Shown here: piece by piece, positions 23,129-30,774 of the stretch
Layout of the letters: every line of letters begins with the position of its first letter
How positions within the stretch are numbered: the first letter of the stretch is position 1
DNA from: Paraktedonobacter sp964250225
Lineage (GTDB): Bacteria > Chloroflexota > Ktedonobacteria > Ktedonobacterales > Ktedonobacteraceae
NCBI GenBank assembly: GCA_964250225.1
Contig: CAXUEY010000057.1
Location: forward strand, 1-35,374
DNA: 35,374 nt
Direction of reading: 5' to 3'
The notes under the pieces: model-generated
Told to the model about the DNA's origin: nothing
The model's database searches: none
What the model saw: only the letters and a program-made list of their open reading frames with translations
Translations under genes and position numbers: made by a program

Positions 23129-25957
23129 AGTCAGCGTCACCATAAAGCTGGACTGATTGGCCTCAACCGCTGTGCCGGTTGCATCTGTGGCGCTGATAGT
23201 GACGACGGTGGTATAGGTACCCGCTTGCAGGCCTGTTGTGTTGACGCCGACGGTGAGCGTATCCGCTACCTGGGTGGATGAGTCGAGCTGACCGCTGGGT
23301 GGTTTCAGCGTCAGCCAGGAGGCCGCTGGTGCGCTGGCACTCTTCCAATGCAGGGGCCACGCGCAACTGCCAGCGCCCAGTACGGTCACGCTTTGTGTGG
23401 CCGGGTCGGGACCATTGACGCTGCCATTGAAAAGCAACGACCTGGCCGAGGGTTGGGCGAGCGTGCAGGGTGGCTGAACCAGCAGGTTGACAGCCACCGT
23501 TTGTGGACTGCCTTTGGCCGGGGTGATGTGCGTATTGGTGCCACTGAGGGTAATCTGGCCGCTATACGTACCGGGGGTCAGGTCTGGCGTGGCTACGCTG
23601 ACCGTGATCTGGCTAGTTGAGCCGGGCGGCACGCTGCCACTGGCTGGCTCGACACTGAGCCAGTCGGTATTTGGCGTGGCGATGGTGCTGTGCCATTGCA
23701 GAGTGCTCCCACCGTTATTGGTAATCGTGAGCGCCTGCCCGGCTGGATTGGCCTGGGTTTGGATGGTGCTGAAGTTCAAGCTCAAGGGGGAAGTGTCCAT
23801 CAGGGGTTCCGCCGCAGACGGATGAGGTTGCAGGGTGAGTTGGACGCTCACAATCGAAGTATTTTTGCCGGTCAGAAAAAGGATCTGGCCGCTATATCTC
23901 CCCGGCTTCAGGTTGGCGGTATTCACGCCGACGGTGCTGATACTGCTATTCAGGCCTTTGATCTGCCCACTTGCCGGGTTGAGTGTGATCCAATTGGCCG
24001 AGGGGAGCGCCTGCCAGTTTAGAGGAGCACCAGCGCAACTGCCGGACGCGTTCAACGTGAGCGCGTGCATACTGGGGTTGCTCTGGCCAGCGACGGCGGT
24101 AAAGCTCACATTGCCAGTACTGGCGAGCAGCCCACAATGCGGCTGGACGGTCAGCGCCACGCCTGCCAACTGGGGAGCGTCGTCGGCCTTTGCGTTATGG
24201 GCTGCGCGGAACGTCAGCAGGCTCATATAGGCCCCAGGTAGAAGATTCTGGCTGCGCGCGGTGAGGTGCAATTGTGTGCTCTGGCCTGGGGCAAGCGAAC
24301 CGGAGCCTGGGTCGGCATCGAGCCAGGGTGTGCTGATACCGGCCAGATCGAACCCGGCCAAAGCGTGCCGCGCGCTGGCGTGGTTGTCTGACGCGGGTCC
24401 AGGTGTGCTTTGCAGAATGGTCGTGACAGCTTTGCCGCCATCGAGTGACCAGGAGAGCCGTTGCCGACCAGGATTGCTCAGTGTTATCACCTGCGTCATG
24501 GGTGTGGCGGAGCCATCCAGCGTTGTGAATGAGAGCAGAGGTGGAGCCAGAGAGATCATCGGACCGGCATTGGACGGCAGGCGTGTGACAGTCATGGTCA
24601 CGTGCAGTTGTATCGGCGCCCCAACATTGGAAGAGAAGGTAATCGTGCCCTCGTGCTGGCCCGGTTGCAGGTGGCTGCGCTGTGCGGCGAGTGAGATTGT
24701 TTGTCCGCCGCCAAAAGTACCCTGGAACGGCGCGAGCATAAGCCAGGAGCGGTTACTGCTCGCGGACCATGTAATCGAGCCGCTGCCTGTATTGCGCAGC
24801 GTCAGCGCCTGCACGGTGTTCGCGTCCTGCACCGCGCTGCCGAGGTCCAGTATAGAGGAATCGAGCAGCAGATGCGGCGGACGCGAGATCCCCGCGTTAT
24901 TCACCTGGAGCAGCGCGCTGGCGGTATCACGTGTTGCCACATCTTCAGCTACGATCAGGTGAAAGCCCCCGCCCCAGACGGTACTGACAGTAAAAGAGGT
25001 CGCGGCCTGGCCGTCGGCGTTGACTGTCAGGGTCGCGGGAGACGCGTCATCGGACAGACCTTGCTGAATGTCGCGTGTCAGCACCACGCTGCTCAGCCGG
25101 GCGAAGTGGATGAGCTGGACTGAGACAACTTCGCCCGAACTGGCCACGCTGGTGGAGAGGATCAGTGTCGGTGGGCCGCTCTGAGCCGGGTGCTGCTTGT
25201 GTGTGGTGTGAAAAGCGAGGGTGAGTAGCAATCCGTTTAACAGCAGCGCGCTCAGGGCCAGCATAATCACGCCGACAAAGATCAGGCGCCAGATTGTGAA
25301 GCGGCGTCGCTTAGATTGGATCGTGGGATAGGGCAGCGTGGTGTGCTCTTCCAACTGGACTCGTTGGATGTCAGCCGCCTCAATATCAGCGGCCTCGGCA
25401 GCCGTGGGTAGTGAACGTGCGATGAAGGGATCGATGGCGTTGGCCCAGAGATCTGGCTCTGGCGCTTTAGTTTTCTCCCACGGGCAAAGATCCGTGGAGT
25501 TAGGATCGGCGCTCTGTTGCGGGTAGATCTCCTGATCCGGCTGGGTATCGAAGGCCGAGCGGCGTGGTTGATTGAGGGAAGGCGTGCTGGTTCGCTGGAT
25601 ATCCACCGATATATCGTGCAGCGGGGCCAGACGCGACACGCGCCGCAAACGTTTGCTGTTCGACTTTTCCTCATCCTCGATCCAGCGCGCAGCTGCGCGC
25701 AATTTCGCAGCAGTCTGCTCGCTACTGACAAAGCGGCCAGGGTTGTTCTGAGCATCCACGTCTTCGGCAATCGGGGGATCGGCATCCACAAAAGGCAGAG
25801 GGATGCCCCCCAATTCTTCTGACATAAAGAGGCCAGCCACGGTAGCGTTGGGATCAGTATTTCCTCGTTGATAGAGCCGCTGCGGGTCTGTCTGACATGC
25901 TTCGCAACAGAGAGCGTTTTTCGCACAGGGCTTGCGGCACTGAATACACTGGCTCAT
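23120..25957 (-). CDS. Zinc-ribbon, single-pass membrane protein with BACON-like repeats
   Basis: A 945-residue protein. Residues 4-21 form a small zinc ribbon (Cys4-x2-Cys7 and Cys18-x2-Cys21). Residues ~25-220 are polar and look disordered. One membrane helix at ~222-249, after the basic KRRR, gives a cytoplasmic N-terminus and an exported C-terminal part. The exported ~690 residues start with an Ig-like segment (~255-355) and continue with about five BACON-like beta domains of 95-130 residues, each with a form of WLxxxPxSGxxxPG and a closing LxPGxYxGxITF or similar. BACON domains are mostly thought to bind carbohydrate or protein. The gene lies alone, divergent from mraZ. A surface or envelope role is likely; the specific function is unknown. 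Proteins of this layout recur in Ktedonobacteria-like genomes (from general recollection). Confidence 0.8.
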   Translation of the reverse strand: MSQCIQCRKPCAKNALCCEACQTDPQRLYQRGNTDPNATVAGLFMSEELGGIPLPFVDADPPIAEDVDAQNNPGRFVSSEQTAAKLRAAARWIEDEEKSNSKRLRRVSRLAPLHDISVDIQRTSTPSLNQPRRSAFDTQPDQEIYPQQSADPNSTDLCPWEKTKAPEPDLWANAIDPFIARSLPTAAEAADIEAADIQRVQLEEHTTLPYPTIQSKRRRFTIWRLIFVGVIMLALSALLLNGLLLTLAFHTTHKQHPAQSGPPTLILSTSVASSGEVVSVQLIHFARLSSVVLTRDIQQGLSDDASPATLTVNADGQAATSFTVSTVWGGGFHLIVAEDVATRDTASALLQVNNAGISRPPHLLLDSSILDLGSAVQDANTVQALTLRNTGSGSITWSASSNRSWLMLAPFQGTFGGGQTISLAAQRSHLQPGQHEGTITFSSNVGAPIQLHVTMTVTRLPSNAGPMISLAPPLLSFTTLDGSATPMTQVITLSNPGRQRLSWSLDGGKAVTTILQSTPGPASDNHASARHALAGFDLAGISTPWLDADPGSGSLAPGQSTQLHLTARSQNLLPGAYMSLLTFRAAHNAKADDAPQLAGVALTVQPHCGLLASTGNVSFTAVAGQSNPSMHALTLNASGSCAGAPLNWQALPSANWITLNPASGQIKGLNSSISTVGVNTANLKPGRYSGQILFLTGKNTSIVSVQLTLQPHPSAAEPLMDTSPLSLNFSTIQTQANPAGQALTITNNGGSTLQWHSTIATPNTDWLSVEPASGSVPPGSTSQITVSVATPDLTPGTYSGQITLSGTNTHITPAKGSPQTVAVNLLVQPPCTLAQPSARSLLFNGSVNGPDPATQSVTVLGAGSCAWPLHWKSASAPAASWLTLKPPSGQLDSSTQVADTLTVGVNTTGLQAGTYTTVVTISATDATGTAVEANQSSFMVTLTVQ

Positions 25958-26264
25958 GGTTTTCTACTCTTCTGGACAACGCGGGGGTTTTTCCCTTCCC
26001 ACAAAACACAGCATTTTCTCAATAGAATATATAGATAAGCGGCTTTCCAGGCTATGACCATGCATTCCGCACTATATAGAACGGAGAAACCAGCGTTTTG
26101 TCACATCAAGCAGGCAATAAAGCCATAGAAGCAGTGCAATAAGAGTCAGGCGCTCTCAAAACAGATCAATTTCAAAGGTTAGTATTAAGCAACTATAGGA
26201 CGCAATGATGCATATTGGCGCAAAATTATGGAAGACTAATCTTCTTGAATGCATTTGAAAAGAC

Positions 26265-26291
26265 TTATCCACAAATTATCCACATGTGGAT
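26265..26291 (+). promoter_or_regulatory. DnaA box cluster
   Basis: TTATCCACA, the perfect DnaA-box consensus, occurs at 26265-26273 and 26276-26284, with an 11-bp start-to-start distance (one helical turn). An overlapping reverse-oriented near-box TGTGGATCG follows (26283-26291; 7 of 9 to TGTGGATAA). They lie about 50 bp upstream of the -10 element, suggesting that DnaA regulates the mraZ operon. Confidence 0.75.
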
Positions 26292-26335
26292 CGAGAAATT
26301 GGTGAAAAATACCCTTTTCGTTGTGGGTGAATTGA

Positions 26336-26344
26336 TGCTATAAT
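26336..26344 (+). promoter_or_regulatory. Extended -10 promoter of the mraZ cluster
   Basis: TGCTATAAT combines a perfect TATAAT (26339-26344) with the TGn extension directly before it, which can replace a strong -35. No good -35 is seen at 17-18 bp. Transcription would start near 26351, inside the first TGGGG repeat. Confidence 0.75.
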
Positions 26345-26348
26345 GGAG

Positions 26349-26373
26349 TGGGGAGAAGTGGGGCATTTTGGGG
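26349..26373 (+). promoter_or_regulatory. MraZ-binding repeats (three TGGGG at 10-bp spacing)
   Basis: TGGGG lies at 26349-26353, 26359-26363 and 26369-26373, separated by 5-bp spacers. This is the published form of MraZ sites: TGGGN direct repeats with 5-nt gaps, upstream of mraZ itself. Because they overlap the expected transcription start, MraZ would repress its own operon. Further, less regular copies (TGGGG-AGAA-TGGGT) lie around 26409-26422. Confidence 0.85.
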
Positions 26374-26508
26374 AATTAGGAAGCTGCATAGCAGGTTGCG
26401 GCGGTGGAGTGGGGAGAATGGGTCCGGCCAGGGGACGCAAACGCGTAGTCTGGAGACTCACTAGAGGCCGTCGGAAACACCTGTATGCGGGAGAGAAGCA
26501 CTGGCGTT

Positions 26509-26913
26509 ATGTTTCTGGGAGAGTACGAACATACCCTTGATGCGAAAGGGCGACTGGCGGTTCCGGCGAAGTTTCGCGGGCAGCTAGAGCGCGGCGCAGT
26601 TTTGAGTAAAGGGATGGGCCGGTGTTTGTCGGTTTATACGATGGCGCGCTGGGAAGAGAAATCGGCGGATCTCGTGGCAGGAAAAAGCGACGAGGAATTG
26701 CGCGATTTTGAGCGCCGTATTTATCCAAGTGCCAGTGAAGTGGAATTAGATGCCCAGGGGCGTCTGGTGATCCCCGCGAAGTTACGTGAGTATGCCGGTC
26801 TGAGTGGCGAGGTCACGGTGGCGGGCGTGCGCGATCACGTTGAGATCTGGGATCGGGCAAACTGGCGTGTGTATCAACAACGACTGGATGCGGAGGGCGG
26901 CGTGCCTTTCTAA
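26509..26913 (+). CDS. mraZ: MraZ transcriptional regulator
   Basis: A 134-residue double AbrB/SpoVT-like protein that heads the division and cell-wall cluster and binds TGGGN repeats. The two half-domains are evident: residues ~1-50 (FLGEYEHTLDAKGRLAVPAKFR) and ~70-120 (SEVELDAQGRLVIPAKLREYAG), each with the DxxGRLxxPxxxR signature. The ATG at 26509 gives the canonical MFLGEY start, with GAGAAG about 10 nt upstream; the frame is open to an ATG at 26485 that lacks family similarity. The MraZ-box array is ~135 bp upstream. Confidence 0.95.
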   Translation: MFLGEYEHTLDAKGRLAVPAKFRGQLERGAVLSKGMGRCLSVYTMARWEEKSADLVAGKSDEELRDFERRIYPSASEVELDAQGRLVIPAKLREYAGLSGEVTVAGVRDHVEIWDRANWRVYQQRLDAEGGVPF

Positions 26914-27067
26914 GCCAATACTATGCAGATGTTGAGGGAAGAGCCAACGATTGTACGCGTGCGGCTCAGTGATGCATCCTCAACCTGGCCCGTGTCAGAT
27001 CAGGCGAATTGATGCGGGTGATACAGGAGTCTCTCAAGACTTCTGAGGCTTGAAACAGATAAAATAT

Positions 27068-28045
27068 ATGCAAATACAGCATGTCCCGGTGATGCTAGCA
27101 GAGGTGTTGAAGTTTCTTCAGCCAGAGCCTGGTGGATGCTATGTGGATGGCACGCTGGGTGGAGGTGGTCACACTGCCGCCATCCTGGCACGTTCGGCTC
27201 CACAGGGTAAGGTGCTGGGGATCGATACCGATGCTCTGGCTCTGGCGAGGGTGCGTGAGCGGCTCGCGGATGAGGTTCGCGAGGGTCGTTTGCTCCTGGT
27301 GCAGGGGAACTATTCAGAGATAACCCGGCTCGTTGAACGGGAACGCTTTGGCCCCGTGCAGGGAATTGTCCTGGACCTGGGTTTTTCGTCGGATCAGATG
27401 GATGATCCCACGCGCGGTTTCTCTTTTAGCGCGGACGGCCCGTTAGATATGCGCTTAAATCAGGAGAGCGAGCTTGCGGCAGCGGACCTTGTGAACACGG
27501 CCAGCGAGCAGGAGCTCGCAGATATATTTTGGCGCTACGGGGAAGAGAATCGCTCCAGACAGATTGCTTGGCGGATTGTTCGCGCGAGAGAGAAGGGCGC
27601 AATTACGCGTACCTCTCAACTGGCGCAACTGGCCGCGGCAGGCGTTCCTTATAAGCCGGGGATGATTCATCCGGCTACGCGCGTTTTTCAGGCATTGCGC
27701 ATAGCAGTCAATGCCGAATTACAACACCTGGAAGCGGTGCTTCCACAACTATTGGAGATCTTGCTGGCAGGCCAGGCGGCGGCTGGCAGTGGGTCAAGTG
27801 GCGGGCGAATGGTGATTATCTCTTTTCATTCGCTGGAGGATAGGATGGTGAAAGGATTTATGAGACGTGAAGCGAGTAATTGTATCTGCCCACCAGGCAT
27901 ACCCGTCTGTGTGTGTGACCATCGGGCGCGTTTACGCCTGCTTACCCCGAAACCGGCGATCCCGACACATGAGGAGATTGCCGCGAACCCCCGCGCGCGC
28001 AGCGCCAAAATGCGGGCTGCCGAAACGCTTGTGAACCTGTCGTAG
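27068..28045 (+). CDS. rsmH: 16S rRNA (cytosine(1402)-N4)-methyltransferase RsmH
   Basis: A 325-residue RsmH (MraW), which methylates N4 of C1402 in the ribosomal P site. It has the SAM site YVDGTLGGGGHTAAIL, DLGFSSDQMDDPTRGFSF, the helical insert, ALRIAVNAEL and the late FHSLEDRMVKGFM; ending PRARSAKMRAAE is typical. I prefer the ATG at 27068 (MQIQHVPVMLAEVL) by homology although no ribosome binding site precedes it closely; a TTG at 27050 is the alternative. It lies 154 bp after mraZ, a wider gap than usual. Confidence 0.94.
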   Translation: MQIQHVPVMLAEVLKFLQPEPGGCYVDGTLGGGGHTAAILARSAPQGKVLGIDTDALALARVRERLADEVREGRLLLVQGNYSEITRLVERERFGPVQGIVLDLGFSSDQMDDPTRGFSFSADGPLDMRLNQESELAAADLVNTASEQELADIFWRYGEENRSRQIAWRIVRAREKGAITRTSQLAQLAAAGVPYKPGMIHPATRVFQALRIAVNAELQHLEAVLPQLLEILLAGQAAAGSGSSGGRMVIISFHSLEDRMVKGFMRREASNCICPPGIPVCVCDHRARLRLLTPKPAIPTHEEIAANPRARSAKMRAAETLVNLS

Positions 28046-28169
28046 TGCGTCCAATGAAGCCGTTTTGTATGGGCAAAAGTATCTGGGCGCCCCTATCAGG
28101 GCGACTCTTGAGAGTTTGAGGAGACAGCGGTGAATCATTATCACCCTGTTAACGAAGGAACGTGTGTGT

Positions 28170-28571
28170 ATGAAGAGTTTGCGTCAGAGTGGAAGCATGC
28201 GCCAACCAGTCAGGCTGATCCAGGCTGTCAGGCGTCGCCAGCTTCCCCCTTTTCTGTTTCGCATGGGACCGGTGACGTTGAGTATGTGCAGCGTGTTGCT
28301 GATTAGTTTTATGGCCATTCTTTATCTTTCACAACTCGGCCAGGCTGTTACGACCAATCAGCAAATTCAGGATTTGCATACGCAACAGACGACGCTGCAA
28401 CGTCAGAACAATGATCTGGTGAATACGGTGGCTCAGGAGCAGTCGCCCGCGTATATTGCCGCGCGTGCCGCAGCGATGGGCCTTGTACAGGCAACAGCGC
28501 AAAATTCGCGCGTGGTGGTGATTCCGCGTCTGAAGATGCCAGGCAATGGGTTACAGGATAATCAGCCATAA
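28170..28571 (+). CDS. ftsL: FtsL-like division protein
   Basis: A 133-residue bitopic membrane protein in the ftsL position. A basic cytoplasmic N-terminus of ~38 residues precedes one membrane helix (MGPVTLSMCSVLLISFMAIL), followed by a leucine-zipper-like coiled coil (~65-95, TTNQQIQDLHTQQTTLQRQN) and AARAAAMGLVQ, the usual end of the FtsL/DivIC fold. FtsL bridges FtsQ/FtsB to the FtsWI synthase. AAGGA stands 10 nt before ATG 28170; a GTG at 28164 is too close. FtsL sequence is poorly conserved, so the call rests on architecture and gene order. Confidence 0.82.
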   Translation: MKSLRQSGSMRQPVRLIQAVRRRQLPPFLFRMGPVTLSMCSVLLISFMAILYLSQLGQAVTTNQQIQDLHTQQTTLQRQNNDLVNTVAQEQSPAYIAARAAAMGLVQATAQNSRVVVIPRLKMPGNGLQDNQP

Positions 28572-28592
28572 AAGCAGGGAGGAGGCCAGGAG

Positions 28593-30374
28593 ATGAATCC
28601 AGCATTACAGCGCGCCCGTCATCGGCAAATGGTCATTTTCTTGCTGACCTGCTCCGGGATGCTCCTGCTGTTGGGACGGCTCTATTACTGGCAGGTGCTT
28701 CAGGCGCACAGCGGGTATAATCTGGCCCAGCTCGCCAATGACGAGCATGTGCAGAATCGTCCCCTGGATGCTCAGCGCGGGATTATCTACGATAGCCAGG
28801 GGCATATTCTGGCCACGGACGTTGTGCGCGACGATGTATACGTTGAGCCGCACCAGTTCGCTATCGATCACGCGGCCAATCCTGCGAGCGACCTGAATGA
28901 CCTGATCCAGGGGTTGCATCAAGTGCTGCCCACGGTGGCGGTTTCTGACCTCCAGACTGATTTTGCGACGGATAAGGGGGCTATCCGTATCGCCGTGCAT
29001 ATCGACCCGGCCCAGAGTCAGCAGTTGCGCGAGTCGCGCCTGGGAGATGTCTTTCTCTATCCGCGCACCTGGCGCACGTATCCCGCTGGAACGTTGGCGG
29101 CGCAGATTCTAGGCTATGTTACTCAGAACGATAGCGCGAATACCGGCGTGTATGGCCTCGAAGGGCAGTACAACGCCCTGCTTGCCGGTCATCCTGGCAG
29201 TTTGCAGGCGGAGACCGATCTGCAAGGCAATCCGCTGACCGTGGGTGTCGATACGCAGCAGGCACCGCTGGCCGGGGCGAACCTGACCCTGACCATCGAT
29301 AGCAATATCGAGTATATGATCGAGACGGAGCTGGCGCAGACGGTGCAGAATCTACAAGCCGAGAGCGGCTCTGTGGTGGTGCTCAATGCGCGCACCGGCG
29401 CAGTGGTGGCGATGGCGGGCTATCCGACCTTTGACCCGAATCAGTATGGTCAGTATTACAAGCAGCAGGGATGTCTGAATACCGAACAGGTCTACTTTAA
29501 TCCAATCCTGTATTGCGCGTATGAGCCGGGTTCGACAATGAAGGCTGTGACGATGGCGGCGGCTCTGGATCAGGGTTTGATTACGCCGGATACCACCCTG
29601 CAAGATCCAGGATGCATTAGCTTTAATGACGCACCAGATGTGTGTAACTGGGAAGACCTGGCCTATGGGAACGAGAGTATGACCCAGGTGCTGATCCACT
29701 CGGCCAATGTGGGCGCATCGCATGTGGCGCACGATATTCTGGGGGTGAATCGTTATTATCCCTATCTGGCACGCTTCGGCTTTGGCCAGCCAATTGGCAT
29801 TGATGGGCCAGAGGAGCCCGGGTACTATCGCGTGCCCTGTGGGCACGGCTGGTCACCCTGCAATAAGGATTGGACCATGAGCGATCTGACGCGTCAGTCC
29901 TTTGGGCAGAGCATTCTGGCCACGCCGTTGCAGATGGCTCAGGCGTACCAGGCTATCGCTAACGGGGGCGTGATGATGCAGCCGTACCTGGTCTCGAAAG
30001 TAGACAAAAATGGGCAGGTCACGCTGATCCAGCCGCAGATCAAGCGGCGCGTCATCAGCCAGCAGGCGGCCCAGTTGCTGATCTCGATGCTGACGCAGGC
30101 GGGTCAGTATGGTTCAGCCAAACTGGCTCAGGTGCCTGGCTATAGTATCGCGGCCAAGACGGGTACGGCGACGACTCAGGGCATCTCGGCTGACCAGACT
30201 GAGGCGTCGGTGGCGGGCTTTCTGCCGGCGTCGAATCCGCAGTTCGTGATCCTGGTTAAAATAGATCGGCCCCAGAAGCAGATCTATGGCAGTACTGCCG
30301 CGGCGCCTCTCTGGGGGCAGATCGGCCAGCAGTTGATGGCGTCCTATAACGTGCCGCCAGATCTACAGCAATAG
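28593..30374 (+). CDS. ftsI: Division-specific transpeptidase (class B penicillin-binding protein)
   Basis: A 593-residue FtsI/PBP2-type enzyme that cross-links septal peptidoglycan. A short cytoplasmic tail and one membrane helix (~12-30) lead to the pedestal domain (RPLDAQRGIIYDSQGHILA) and the transpeptidase domain. Its active-site motifs are Ser314-x2-Lys317 (GSTMK), Ser370-Ala-Asn372, and Lys522-Thr-Gly524. No PASTA domains follow the transpeptidase domain. It starts 21 bp after ftsL, with GGGAGGAGG upstream. Insert-like stretches with two CNxx segments near 345-355 and 420-430 contain cysteines, which could form exported disulfides. Confidence 0.94.
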   Translation: MNPALQRARHRQMVIFLLTCSGMLLLLGRLYYWQVLQAHSGYNLAQLANDEHVQNRPLDAQRGIIYDSQGHILATDVVRDDVYVEPHQFAIDHAANPASDLNDLIQGLHQVLPTVAVSDLQTDFATDKGAIRIAVHIDPAQSQQLRESRLGDVFLYPRTWRTYPAGTLAAQILGYVTQNDSANTGVYGLEGQYNALLAGHPGSLQAETDLQGNPLTVGVDTQQAPLAGANLTLTIDSNIEYMIETELAQTVQNLQAESGSVVVLNARTGAVVAMAGYPTFDPNQYGQYYKQQGCLNTEQVYFNPILYCAYEPGSTMKAVTMAAALDQGLITPDTTLQDPGCISFNDAPDVCNWEDLAYGNESMTQVLIHSANVGASHVAHDILGVNRYYPYLARFGFGQPIGIDGPEEPGYYRVPCGHGWSPCNKDWTMSDLTRQSFGQSILATPLQMAQAYQAIANGGVMMQPYLVSKVDKNGQVTLIQPQIKRRVISQQAAQLLISMLTQAGQYGSAKLAQVPGYSIAAKTGTATTQGISADQTEASVAGFLPASNPQFVILVKIDRPQKQIYGSTAAAPLWGQIGQQLMASYNVPPDLQQ

Positions 30375-30404
30375 TGTTGCGTTCTTGTTCATGAGGTAAT
30401 GTAT

Positions 30405-30701
30405 ATGCAATCATCCAATGAAGACAAAAAACGCGCCGACGCACAGCCGGAGTCGGAACTGAGCGAAATCTGGCAGGCTTTACTCGGCCAGCACTCTGGC
30501 GACATCAAAACGGCCAGGATCGATCCCACTGCTCAGGTGCAGCCCCTGAGCAGCGATCCCTGGAACATCCTGCTCAATGCACAGGGGATGCAGCCGGTGG
30601 ACCTGCAAAAAGTTCGTTTGCAAGATTTACGGACGCTGCCACAGAACGATCCTGAGATTGAGCAGGCACTTGATCTCATGCGTGAGGATACTGGTCAGTA
30701 G
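30405..30701 (+). CDS. Small hydrophilic protein of unknown function in the division cluster
   Basis: A 98-residue acidic, membrane-free protein (MQSSNEDKKR, then ELSEIWQALLGQHSGDI, VDLQKVRLQDLRTLPQ, ending LMREDTGQ). The ATG at 30405 has GAGGT at 7 nt; the upstream ATG at 30399 is only 1 nt from it. It occupies the place between ftsI and ftsW where murE, murF, mraY and murD usually lie, on the same strand with short gaps (30 and 73 bp), so it is probably cotranscribed. I recognise no family. A cytoplasmic partner of FtsW or FtsI is a guess based only on position. Confidence 0.7.
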   Translation: MQSSNEDKKRADAQPESELSEIWQALLGQHSGDIKTARIDPTAQVQPLSSDPWNILLNAQGMQPVDLQKVRLQDLRTLPQNDPEIEQALDLMREDTGQ

Positions 30702-30774
30702 CCAGATAAACCTGAGAAGTAATCCAAGTATACTTGAAAATGTGTTCAAAAGCAAGCTGTAGAAGAGGATAGGA

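Larger units (their letters stand above)
25958..26508. other. 551-bp divergent regulatory region before the division/cell-wall cluster
   Basis: No gene is visible. The left two thirds are AT-richer than the surroundings. It contains two consensus DnaA boxes, an extended -10 promoter and the MraZ repeats, each listed separately. CCATGCATTCC at 26058-26068 is the same 11-mer that forms the arms of the hairpin after leuD. Confidence 0.6.

Noticed and set aside
26265..26291. Replication origin
   Set aside because: Only two good DnaA boxes and one partial box are present, without an array, a clear unwinding element or dnaA/dnaN nearby; a regulatory role is the simpler reading.
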